DNA from: Silene latifolia
Lineage: Eukaryota > Streptophyta > Magnoliopsida > Caryophyllales > Caryophyllaceae
Assembly: GCF_048544455.1 (NCBI RefSeq)
Contig: NC_133536.1
Location: forward strand, 26,910,152-26,974,151
Reading direction: 5' to 3'
DNA: 64,000 nucleotides
This document shows, piece by piece, positions 56,226 to 64,000 of this stretch. The translations under genes and the position numbers were made by a program. The notes under the pieces were generated by a model. That model was not told the DNA's origin, ran no database searches, and saw only the letters and a program-made list of their open reading frames with translations. Numbering within the stretch: position 1 is the stretch's first letter; each line of letters begins with the position of its first letter.

Positions 56226-57123
56226 CTAAGACTCGGACTCGGACCTGGACTTTGACGCGATCTTAGACCTAGACTCGTAATCATCGGCCCATGCTTGAGC
56301 ATTTTCCCTTCCAGCAACTGGCTTCGGCATCTGACTTTGAGCATTCACCCATTTGACCACCTCATCTTCGTCATTGGGAACATTGAAAGGGTAATAGTCA
56401 AGAAAAGTTTCTTGATAAGTGGTATATCCATGAGGATTGCCTAACCTGCCATGTGAGTTAAGAGTCGAGAGAGACAATTCCCCGCTTTCGATCATATCCC
56501 GAATGTCGTTTTTTAATTTGCAACATTTCTCTGTATCATGCCCTTTGCCTCTATGGTATTTGCAGTAGGCATTCTCATCCCAAAACTTGGATTTATTCTC
56601 TGGGTTAGGCGTAGGTCCTATAGGCTTCAACATTCGTCGCTCCATGAGTCTCTGAAGGGTATCGGTGTATGTAATACCAATGTTGGTAAATTTCCTAGGA
56701 GGTGTGCCCTTATTTTCGGAAGCCTTTGTAAATGACCCCGAAGGCTCCATGAGGTTGCCTTTGTTGATTTTGATTCTTGGATGAGAAGAACTAGGAATAG
56801 ATTGTCCATTTGTTGCTTTCTCCTTAAGACTCAAGTTTGAGGGTTTGTCTGGACACTTTTCATCTTGAGAGATCGGGCATCAAGCTTCTTACTCATTTCA
56901 GCAAACTGTTTCTCCATGTTGGAAAGTCGGAAGTTTAGATTATCAATGGCTCTTTCTATTTTGGAGAATTTATTGTTGAAGGTAATGGAAAGCATGAGCA
57001 TTCCATTTTGGATATCTACATCTTCGAGGACATTGATTTCTTTATCACCATGATGATTGAGGAGATGAGAACAATCTAGAGATGGTTCTTCATCATGCTT
57101 AATGATATTAGACCCAAGAGGGC
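56226..57123 (-). pseudogene. Gag-like protein, second copy, frameshifted and 5' truncated
   Basis: The frame 56834-56226 (202 residues) matches the C-terminal half of the unit 1 protein, including the second zinc-knuckle module (YCKYHRGKGHDTEKC). Just upstream, near 56830, bases corresponding to CTGTCAAGC are shortened to CTCAAGT, so the preceding coiled-coil part (to 57123) is in another frame. At about 57118-57123 homology to unit 1 ends and the kinase begins; the first module, leader and 5' LTR are lost. Confidence 0.8.
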
Positions 57124-57697
57124 CGATTTGAAGGATAAGACTGTATACACCACAAGCTGACCAAAATCATCTTCCTCTGCAATGCTTTTTCTTTGTCATT
57201 TGTAGTTCCTTTGAATGAAGCTTCCTCTTTCAGTTCAAGTCTGTCATATATCCAATCCGGAAAATAGAGGTCACTGCTTTCTTGCTGATTTGCAGATAAA
57301 TTGTTTCTACCGCATACCATATCTAAAACCATCATCCCGAAGCTATAAACATCCGATTTGTGGGAAACTCCTCCATAAGTTCTGCTGAATACTTCTGGAG
57401 CTATGAACCCAATTGACCCTCTTGCTTCCATAATTGATATGGTATTTTCTTTAAGGGGACATAATCTAGCAAGGCCAAAGTCTGAAATCTTTGGAGTAAA
57501 CTCTTGATCAAGTAGAATATTGTGAGGCTTGATGTCAAAATGCAGAATCCGAGCATTACAACCTTGGTGTAATTAATCTAATCCTTTTGCGATCCCTATG
57601 GCGATATTAAGAAGTGTTACCCACGGTAAAGAATTATTGCTAGCACGAGTACCATGATATGTGAACTTTTCAAGAGATCCATTCGGCAAATACTCAT
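57118..57697 (-). pseudogene. Receptor-like kinase, C-terminal half (LRK10L-type)
   Basis: From 57697 leftward the minus strand reads YEYLPNGSLEKF, IGIAKGLD-stop-LH, then the catalytic loop HFDIKPHNILLD (non-RD), DFGLARLCP, SIGFIAPEVF and SHKSDVYSFGMMVLDM, as in the plant LRK10L/PR5K-like family. A TAA at about 57571-57573 replaces the tyrosine of the usual G-L-x-Y-L-H. The domain ends at PSNRP, where array unit 2 is joined. The N-terminal half is at 62857-63286, displaced by a chromovirus inserted between the conserved RALI and YEY. Confidence 0.87.
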
Positions 57698-57702
57698 ATA
57701 TC

Positions 57703-57962
57703 TGCAATGAACTCTAAAAATGGATATGAATTCCAGGAATAATCGAGGAAAACTGAGACAATAATAGGATTCTTATGAAGAGAAAAGAATCGAATGTTTC
57801 GTCTTATTGATTTTGGTAATTGAAAGATTACAGAGGAATGTTTAGAGAGAGAAATAAGAGAGATTACAGCAAAAATGAATGAATGATTCTAACAACTACC
57901 ACAACTTATTTAAGAACAGTTCTAACAACTTTTCCCGCCAAAACTCTCTAACAGAATTCTGT
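57703..57962 (-). repeat. 3' LTR of the chromovirus, U3 tip deleted
   Basis: It matches 62526-62776 almost base for base, then diverges: the 80 or so bases of U3 that begin TGTAATGAGAGG in the 5' LTR are absent. At the break the motif AGAATTCTGTT occurs twice in tandem. No polypurine tract remains. Confidence 0.8.
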
Positions 57963-60900
57963 TAGAATTCTGTTAGACCAATGGACTAAGAGATGAACTG
58001 TAGCACAATTGCCCTCCTTAGCCAGTTTCCTGCCCAAAATAGCCATTAGTTCAGCCATGAGCTGCTGCAAATTATCAAGCTCAGGGATGTTCACACTCTC
58101 TGGTGGAGGCCCTTCATGTTTTTTCAGTTGAGATATATGGAACACAGGATGTATTTTGGAAGTTTCTGGGAGTTGCAGTTTGTAGGCTACTACTCCTACT
58201 TTTTGTATGACCTGAAAAGGCTCAAAGTACCTAGGAGAGAGCTTAGCACAAGATCTGTATACAACAGACATTTGCCTATAAGGTTGAAGCTTCACATAAA
58301 CCAGGTCCCCAACAACAAACTGTCTGTCAATCCTTCCTTTGTCCGACTGAACCTTCATTCTGTCTTGTGCCCTCTTTAAATGAAATTGCAGCATCTTAAT
58401 GCACTCTTCCCTGGCAGCCAGGCTTCTATCAACGGCTGCTACTCTGCTGTCTCCCATGACATATGGAATGTGAATAGCTGGTGATTGACCATAGACAATC
58501 TGGTAGGGAGTGTTCTGAGCAGAAGAATGAAAATTGGTATTGTACCACCATTCCGCCAAAGGTATCCACTGAGCCCATTCCTTTGGCTTCTCACCAGTCA
58601 TACATCTCAGGTAAGTCTCAAGACACTTGTTGACCACTTCAGACTGTCCATCAGTTTGAGGATGGTAACTGGTGGACATATGTAGGTCAACCTGCTGCAG
58701 TTTGAACAACTCCTTCCAAAACCTGCTGAGGAAGATCTTATCCCTATCACTCACAATGGTCTTAGGTAAACCATGAAGCCTGAACACCTGATCAAAGAAA
58801 ACCTGGGCCACTTTTTCTGCAGAAAAAGGATGGCTTAGCAGCATAAAGTGTGCATACTTGCTAAGTCTATCCACCACTACAAAAATGGTGTCCTTGCCTT
58901 GTGACTTAGGTAAACCTTCTACGAAATCCATAGAAATATCTACCCATATAGCTCCTGGTACAGGCAAAGGTTGCAATAACCCAGCAGGAAGTTGTAACAA
59001 TGGTTTGCACCTTTGACAAGTACTGCAGTGTTTGACAAAGTTTCTGACCCCTTTATCCAATTTTTTCCAATAAAACAATTCTGAAATCCTTTTAACTGTA
59101 GCCTGCACACCTGAATGGCCACCCATTGGTGACTCATGGAATAGAGAAATGATTTTTTGTCTTAACTGTTCATCACGCCCAACTAACAACCTGCCCTTCC
59201 TTCTCAACTCTTCTTGAGTCCAAGTATAGTGAGCCTTAGCATGCCCTCCTTTAATTTGTTGGATTAGTACCTGTAACTCATCATCATGGTCCCAACTAGC
59301 TTTCACTAAAGCTAATAGGTCAGTGTGTATGTTGGAAACAACCATGGCCATTAGTTCAGACCCAGTTACTCTGGATAGTGCATCAGCTACTCTATTTTCA
59401 GTTCCCTTCCTGTAGATTACCTCATAATCCAACCCCATTAATTTAGGCAAACACTTGCTTTGAAATGAGGTGGTAATCTTCTGACCTAACCAATATTTGA
59501 GGCTAAAATGATTAGTTTTTATTTTGAAATGTCGACCAATCAAATATGGCTTCCATTTCTCAACTGCAAATATGACTGCCAACAATTCTTTCTCATATGT
59601 AGAAAGAGCTTGATTCTTCTGCGAAAAAGCTTTGCTGATAAAAGCTATGGGATGACCTTCTTGGCTGAGTACAACCCCCATTCCAACTCCTGATGCATCT
59701 GTCTCAACCACAAATTCCTTTGAAAAATCAGGTAATGCTAATAAAGGAGCTTGTGTCATGGCTGCCTTCAAGTTTTCAAATGCCACAGTAGCTTCCTCAC
59801 CCCACTTAAAAGCATCTTTTTTCAATAAACTGGTAAGAGGCTTACTCACTATTCCATACCATCTAACAAACTTCCTATAATAGCCTGTTAAGCCTAAAAA
59901 TCCCCTTAGTTCCTTAATATTTTTAGGCATAGGCCACTCCACCATTGCCTGAACTTTAGCTGGATCAGTACTAACCCCCTTGTCAGAAATAATATGCCCA
60001 AGATATTCTATTTGTGGACTCCCAAATGAACACTTAGACATTTTGGCAAATAAGGTGTGTTGTCTCAAGATCCCAAAGGTGAGCCTGAGATGCTGTTCAT
60101 GTTGGATAGAATTCTTGCTATAAACGAGAATATCATCAAAAAAAACTAGAATAAATTTCCTCAGATAAGGTTTGAATATGGAATTCATCAAGTTTTGAAA
60201 TGTAGATGGAGCATTGGTTAAACCAAAGGGCATTACCAGAAACTCATAGTGACCTTCATGAGTTCTAAAGGCAGTCTTGGAAATGTCACCTGGATGCATC
60301 CTAATCTGCCAATAGCCTGATCTGAGATCAATTTTAGAAAAGATAGCAGCCCCATGTAGTTCATCAAGCATTTCCTCAATAACAGGAATAAGAAATTTAT
60401 CCTTAACTGTTCCCTTGTTTAGCTCCCTATAATCCACACAAAGTCTCCAAGTACCATCTTTCTTCTTAACCATCACAATTGGTGAAGAAAATGGGCTTTG
60501 ACTCGGCCTTACCACTCCTGCCTCCAACATTTCTTGTACAATTTTTTCAATTGCATCTTTCTGAATTACAGGATATCTGTAAGGTTGAACATTGACTGGT
60601 GTCATTCCTTCTTTCAGATGAATTCTGTGGTCATGTGACCTGTGTGGTGGCAAGGCTGTTGATTCCTCAAAGATATCTCCAAACTCTTGAATCAGTGATT
60701 GGATACGAGGATCACTAGTGGATGCTTCCATGTTATTGCATTCCAACATAGGATAAGCCTTTACAGCAAACAATTGAGCTTCTGATGTATGTTGTTTTGA
60801 TAGGGTGTTCTGCATTTGTTTGCCAGACACCCAATGCAAGGTACCACCCTTACAACCTCTCAACACATGCCTTCTACCCTGTACTGTAAACTCCATTTTT

Positions 60901-61835
60901 AGATTTTTGAAGTCCCAGAGAACGGGCCCCAAAGATTCAAGCCACTGGATTCCCAACACCATTTCACACCCTCCAAGTGGAACTAACTTGACATCAGTGG
61001 TGAACTCATGCCCTTGCAGCTGCCATTTAAAACCTTGACACATGGATTTTGAGATAATAGTCTCCCCATTTGCCACTGTCACCATAAATGGGCAGGTACT
61101 CTTAACTGGACACCCAAATTTCTGAGCAGTTGAAATGTCTAGAAAATTGTGAGTACTGCCAGAGTCAATAAGAATATGAATTGGGTTTCCTCTAATTTTA
61201 CCAGTCACTCTCATAGTTTGATAATTGGCATTCCCATGTATAGCATTAAGGGAGATTAATGGTGGAATCTCCTCCTCCTGCCACTGTTGCCCGTGCATTA
61301 GTTGGTCTGAAGTATCCCCTGAACTACTCCCAAACTCAGAGTTATCTTCCCCTTCTTCTTCCAGGGTGAACACTTGGATGCTATACAATTGTGCCTTACA
61401 CTTATGGTTAGGAGTCCAAGCCTCATTACATGTGAAACACAAGTTTTTAGCTCGCCTATCCTGCACTTCTTTCTCACTCAATTCGGCTGACTTAATTTTC
61501 TGATATGCATTTTTCCTGACATTGCTAGACTGTGGTGTATATGGAGAGTTCCTTTGATTAAAGGTCTGTGATTGTGGTGCTTGAAGCATTGATTTTTGTT
61601 GAAAAGGAACAAAAGGTTTAGAGATGGGTTTCTCAAGGATTGGTTTAGAAAATTGATTTTTCTTGTGAATTGAAGCTAGGGTACTTTCTTGTAATCTGGC
61701 TAGAGAATATGTTTCTGCTAAGGATTGAGGTTTGAACATTCTTACAGTACTTTGAATGTCAGCATCAAGACCCTTTGAGAAAGCAACTAATTGCCTGCTT
61801 TTCTGTGAGATCTGTTCTATTAAGAATACTATCAA
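57948..61835 (-). CDS. Chromovirus gag C-terminus-pol polyprotein, 1295 residues, chromodomain truncated
   Basis: A single open frame. A knuckle-like CFTCNEAWTPNHKC lies at ~133-146; protease LIDSGSTHNFL (DSG ~224-226). RT has [22 protein letters not shown] and FFDDILVYS (FFDD ~565-568), and RNase H ETDASGVGMGVVLSQEGHP (~711 on). The integrase HHCC zinc finger (ESPMGGHSG ... CSTCQRCK) is followed by the DDE core (ISMDFVEGLPKSQG, VSDRDKIF, GQSEVVNK). Near the end HPVFHISQLKKHEG leads into a chromodomain that breaks off after LLVHWSN; the last few residues are LTR sequence. The first ~20 residues duplicate gag in the wrong frame; the true junction with gag is the frameshift at 61771-61773. RT, RNase H and integrase are intact and could act in trans if expressed. 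Confidence 0.9.
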   Translation of the reverse strand: MIVFLIEQISQKSRQLVAFSKGLDADIQSTVRMFKPQSLAETYSLARLQESTLASIHKKNQFSKPILEKPISKPFVPFQQKSMLQAPQSQTFNQRNSPYTPQSSNVRKNAYQKIKSAELSEKEVQDRRAKNLCFTCNEAWTPNHKCKAQLYSIQVFTLEEEGEDNSEFGSSSGDTSDQLMHGQQWQEEEIPPLISLNAIHGNANYQTMRVTGKIRGNPIHILIDSGSTHNFLDISTAQKFGCPVKSTCPFMVTVANGETIISKSMCQGFKWQLQGHEFTTDVKLVPLGGCEMVLGIQWLESLGPVLWDFKNLKMEFTVQGRRHVLRGCKGGTLHWVSGKQMQNTLSKQHTSEAQLFAVKAYPMLECNNMEASTSDPRIQSLIQEFGDIFEESTALPPHRSHDHRIHLKEGMTPVNVQPYRYPVIQKDAIEKIVQEMLEAGVVRPSQSPFSSPIVMVKKKDGTWRLCVDYRELNKGTVKDKFLIPVIEEMLDELHGAAIFSKIDLRSGYWQIRMHPGDISKTAFRTHEGHYEFLVMPFGLTNAPSTFQNLMNSIFKPYLRKFILVFFDDILVYSKNSIQHEQHLRLTFGILRQHTLFAKMSKCSFGSPQIEYLGHIISDKGVSTDPAKVQAMVEWPMPKNIKELRGFLGLTGYYRKFVRWYGIVSKPLTSLLKKDAFKWGEEATVAFENLKAAMTQAPLLALPDFSKEFVVETDASGVGMGVVLSQEGHPIAFISKAFSQKNQALSTYEKELLAVIFAVEKWKPYLIGRHFKIKTNHFSLKYWLGQKITTSFQSKCLPKLMGLDYEVIYRKGTENRVADALSRVTGSELMAMVVSNIHTDLLALVKASWDHDDELQVLIQQIKGGHAKAHYTWTQEELRRKGRLLVGRDEQLRQKIISLFHESPMGGHSGVQATVKRISELFYWKKLDKGVRNFVKHCSTCQRCKPLLQLPAGLLQPLPVPGAIWVDISMDFVEGLPKSQGKDTIFVVVDRLSKYAHFMLLSHPFSAEKVAQVFFDQVFRLHGLPKTIVSDRDKIFLSRFWKELFKLQQVDLHMSTSYHPQTDGQSEVVNKCLETYLRCMTGEKPKEWAQWIPLAEWWYNTNFHSSAQNTPYQIVYGQSPAIHIPYVMGDSRVAAVDRSLAAREECIKMLQFHLKRAQDRMKVQSDKGRIDRQFVVGDLVYVKLQPYRQMSVVYRSCAKLSPRYFEPFQVIQKVGVVAYKLQLPETSKIHPVFHISQLKKHEGPPPESVNIPELDNLQQLMAELMAILGRKLAKEGNCATVHLLVHWSNRILTEFC

Positions 61836-62478
61836 ACTTATCCTGATAAACTTCCACAGATCCTTTCTGTCTTAAAGTCATGATTTCAGCAGTAGGATCA
61901 TCATAAGGTGATGTCCCAAACCTAAGCATCATAGCAGCCCTATAATCTGACCATGATGGCCAATCACCAATAGCTCTAGTTTTCATTAATGACTGATGCC
62001 ACAACAAGGCTTTACCCTCTAAGTGAATTGACACCATTTTGACTCTAACATTTTGAGAAGTTGCATCCACTTCAAAGAACTGCTCTACTTTGTACAACCA
62101 ACCCTGAATATCGTCCCCCCAAAATTTAGGAAATTCAATCTTAGAAAAACGCCCAAAATTAGAATTAGGGTTAGGGTTTACTTGAGTACCTCCATTAAGA
62201 AATCCCCTGCCATTGTGATGCTGGGAATTGGCTGCCAATTGATTCAATTGCCGCAACATTTCCTCCATGCGAGCATTAGATTGCTCTAACCCCTGCCCTT
62301 GCACCTTCAATGCAGTTTGCCAATCCACCCGATCCTGTTGTTGTTTCTGGGTAATTACCCCCAAAGTTGCTTGAATGCTGACCATATCTTCTTGAACTTG
62401 CTTCAATTTACCCTCCAATGATTGAAAGGAATCTTCAAGTTGATTTTCAGAACTACGCATAACCCTGTTGTTCACCAT
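61765..62478 (-). pseudogene. Chromovirus gag N-terminal part (frameshifted from pol)
   Basis: It starts MVNNRVMRSSENQLEDSF at 62478, 35 bases after the primer site. The coiled-coil N-terminus (LEGKLKQVQEDMVSIQATLG) is followed by the capsid region (IEFPKFWGDDIQGWLYKVEQFF, LLWHQSLM, YRAAMMLRFG). An extra base in the C run at 61771-61773 ends the frame at a stop three codons later, while the other frame continues LDADIQSTVRMF. One indel therefore separates it from the pol frame. Confidence 0.87.
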
Positions 62479-62512
62479 TGTTGAACTGTTGAAGCTTGTG
62501 CCCAGAAAGGAA

Positions 62513-62523
62513 GTTTGATACCA
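62513..62523 (-). other. Primer binding site of the chromovirus
   Basis: The minus strand reads TGGTATCAAAC two bases after the LTR end, a partial match to the initiator tRNA-Met site (TGGTATCAGAGC). It confirms the minus orientation. Confidence 0.65.
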
Positions 62524-62525
62524 CT

Positions 62526-62856
62526 TGCAATGAACTCTAAAAATGGATATGAATTCCAGGAATAATCGAGGAAAACTGAGACAATAATAGGATTCTTATG
62601 AAGAGAAAAGAATCGAATGTTTCGTCTTATTGATTTTGGTAATTGAAAGATTACAGAGGAATGTTTAGAGAGAGAAATAAGAGAGATTACAGCAAAAATG
62701 AATGAATGATTCTAACAACTACCACAACTTATTTAAGGACAGTTCTAACAACTTTTCCCGCCAAAACTCTCTAACGAATTCATTAGAATTACATTTCACC
62801 GGCGACCAATCATTATGACTCCTATTTCTTATTACTTCTAATTTCCTCTCATTACA
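62526..62856 (-). repeat. 5' LTR of the chromovirus
   Basis: 331 bp on the minus strand, starting TGTAATGAGAGG and ending TTCATTGCA, abutting the ATATC duplication at 62857-62861. A weak TATA-like TTAAATAAG occurs on the minus strand near 62729-62737. Confidence 0.85.
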
Positions 62857-63286
62857 ATATCAAGGCTCTTTTGTTACCTTCAAAGCAAAAACCCAAAAGA
62901 ATAACAATATTAACATGGTTAGTTCTACTTATGCTAGCTACCTCGTTGAGGAAATCTTCACCGTCTCCTTTTGATTTTTTTAGGACCTTCACCGCTACAA
63001 GGCGGCCACTGCTTAATTTGCCTTTGTAAACAGTAGCATAGCCACCCTCACCAAGTTTCTCTTTGAAATCATTGGTGATTTTCTTTAAATTCTTGTATGT
63101 GTGCCTTGTTAAAGCAAAGGAACCATAAATTTGTAAGAATGCATCAACATTGCGGCATGTTTTTGCTTCTGAGCTCCAGAAAGTAGCAAACTTGTGACTT
63201 GATCTGTTATTTCGGAGATACCAGGCAATAATGAGAATAAAAATCCCTATCCCTACTGCTAAAGAGGCTTCAAAAGACGGGTTCAC
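62857..63286 (-). pseudogene. Receptor-like kinase, transmembrane segment and N-lobe (LRK10L-type)
   Basis: The minus strand from 63286 reads a hydrophobic membrane segment ([17 protein letters not shown], residues ~8-24) and a juxtamembrane region. The kinase N-lobe has the glycine loop [12 protein letters not shown], catalytic lysine [10 protein letters not shown], and [26 protein letters not shown] up to KRALI, where the chromovirus starts. The frame begins at a GTG, not ATG, and runs into a TAA about 27 bases upstream with no obvious splice acceptor in between. So the ectodomain exon is missing or outside the window. Together with 57118-57697 it makes a dead kinase gene. Confidence 0.85.
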
Positions 63287-64000
63287 ATCGATATTGTCAG
63301 ATAAATTTTAACATTAAGAACTACAAGAGGAATGTATCACGACAACAACACTAGATTACCTGATACCACAATTATGAGTCGCCTTAATTTGTTTATTGCT
63401 GTGGAGTTAAGGATGAGAAATTAAAGCATATTAGCAAGTGAAATACAAAACCGTGAAATCTAAAGATTGACGTTTTTTATAAGAACGTTGTGCTCTATGC
63501 ATGTTAATGACTGCTGAATGACCAAATTACATGTACGAGGATTGAAGAGTTGTAGAGCTGGAAAAATTGATCTTTATCCAACTCATTCAAAATCCAAAAT
63601 TCCTTGATACAATGCAATTTTTGCTAGACCAGACAGTGACCCGTTTCAAAGTTATCCAGTTTTAAACCAACCAATTCAGAAAAGACCCATTCCAACATGA
63701 CCCTAAAAATACCCGAAAGGACTATTTTGAAAGTATACTAAGGATATCCACATAAAAAAATAACAAAACTTGAACAGATAAACATAATACGACCCAACTC
63801 GAACCAAATCATCCGACCTATAACCACCCAAGTGACCGAACCCAAATTGACTCTAAACAACTCGATATTACACATCCAAGAATGAAGATAGACTTAACCT
63901 CGAAATGAACTAACTTGATCCAAATTATATTTAATATACACCCAAAATGACTCGATTTAAACTAACCTTAACCAACCTGAATGCCTCTTTTGCTAGGTTT
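63287..64000. other. AT-rich flank with no recognised feature
   Basis: The minus strand near 63325 has a pyrimidine tract and AG (CATTCCTCTTGTAG) that could be an intron acceptor of the kinase, but an in-frame stop follows it. The rest shows no coding frame, LTR end or RNA gene that I can support. Confidence 0.4.

Larger units (their letters stand above)
3228..57123 (-). mobile_element. Tandem array of a non-autonomous Tat/Ogre-type gypsy element (leader remnant-LTR-int-LTR-int)
   Basis: Two long direct copies, 3228-4611 joined to 14014-19088, and 27513-30893 joined to 50736-52897, show the same order. On the plus strand this is leader, primer site, LTR, polypurine tract (PPT), 3' UTR, antisense PMD gene. 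A gag-like region follows in both (24777-26048 and 56226-57123). So the arrangement is leader remnant (3228-3306), LTR (3307-15057 with a nested element), internal 1 (15058-27592), LTR (27593-29936), internal 2 (29937-57123 with a nested copia, 5' part lost). No pol is present in either unit, hence non-autonomous. The PPT, LTR start TGTAGATACC and TGGCGACTCC primer site fit the Tat/Ogre group. Nested elements inside are annotated separately. Confidence 0.8.
57703..62856 (-). mobile_element. Chromovirus (Ty3/gypsy) inserted in the kinase gene, 3' end deleted
   Basis: The element is flanked by ATATC (57698-57702 and 62857-62861) inside the kinase coding sequence. The right LTR (62526-62856, 331 bp) is complete, TG...CA. 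Gag, protease, RT, RNase H, integrase and the beginning of a chromodomain follow on the minus strand. The left LTR keeps only its R/U5-side ~260 bases and is fused to chromodomain coding sequence. One G insertion shifts the gag-pol frame. Motifs fit the Reina/Tekay side of the chromoviruses. Confidence 0.9.

Noticed and set aside
60805-61503. Plus-strand frames opposite the chromovirus polyprotein
   Set aside because: Antisense shadows of pol; no splice structure or promoter, unlike the Tat antisense genes.
63287-64000. Upstream exon of the kinase or another gene at the right edge
   Set aside because: Frames are short and AT-rich, and the only plausible acceptor is followed by an in-frame stop.

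Overview
The window looks like gene-poor, probably heterochromatic DNA of a flowering plant, most likely a eudicot. Almost every base can be assigned to LTR retrotransposons nested inside one another. The only trace of an ordinary gene is a broken LRK10L-type receptor-like kinase at the right edge. Plant-specific signs are initiator-tRNA-Met primer sites, Tat-lineage and chromovirus Ty3/gypsy proteins, a Ty1/copia polyprotein, plant mobile domain (PMD) and DUF7745-like antisense genes with GT-AG introns, and TATAAATA promoters. No bacterial, CRISPR, rRNA or tRNA gene was seen. The species cannot be named from the sequence.

Layout. (1) 1-3227, minus strand: a decayed Ty3/gypsy element (gag, protease, RT, RNase H, start of integrase) cut by the window edge and by a junction at 3227/3228. 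(2) 3228-57123, minus orientation: a tandem array of a Tat/Ogre-type, pol-less element arranged leader remnant - LTR - internal 1 - LTR - internal 2 (truncated). LTRs are about 2344 bp and begin TGTAGATACC on the minus strand. Each internal region carries a gag-like gene on the minus strand and, on the opposite strand next to the 3' LTR, an eight-exon PMD gene; internal 1 also carries a DUF7745-like gene. (3) 4612-14013: a recent non-autonomous element with 2.9-kb LTRs (LARD/TR-GAG type) inserted in the left array LTR, with GGAAA target-site duplication (TSD). (4) 30894-50735: a Ty1/copia element inserted in internal 2 (TSD ATACT). (5) 33798-44558: a second, pol-bearing Tat-lineage element, minus strand, inserted in the copia leader (TSD TTCAC). 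It carries a four-exon antisense gene that is still open although its pol is dead. (6) 57118-63286: the kinase pseudogene, split by a chromovirus (57703-62856, TSD ATATC) whose 3' end was lost in a deletion that fused pol to the LTR.

How the parts relate. Three different antisense gene types (PMD, DUF7745-like, and a putative-gypsy-type-transposon-like gene) sit in the same place in Tat-type elements, between pol or gag and the 3' LTR, and are transcribed toward the element's own transcript. An imperfect palindrome built on AGAGGCGCAGCA / TGCTGCGTCT recurs about twenty times, near-exclusively in the tandem Tat family. It lies just upstream of the LTR sense promoter and just upstream of both antisense-gene promoters. 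This shared palindrome plus the convergent, spliced, host-like genes is the most interesting signal in the window.

All coordinates, LTR ends and TSDs were read by eye. Exon models rest on splice-site and frame consistency and comparison of the two PMD copies, not on transcripts. Domain names come from recognised motifs, not from a database search.
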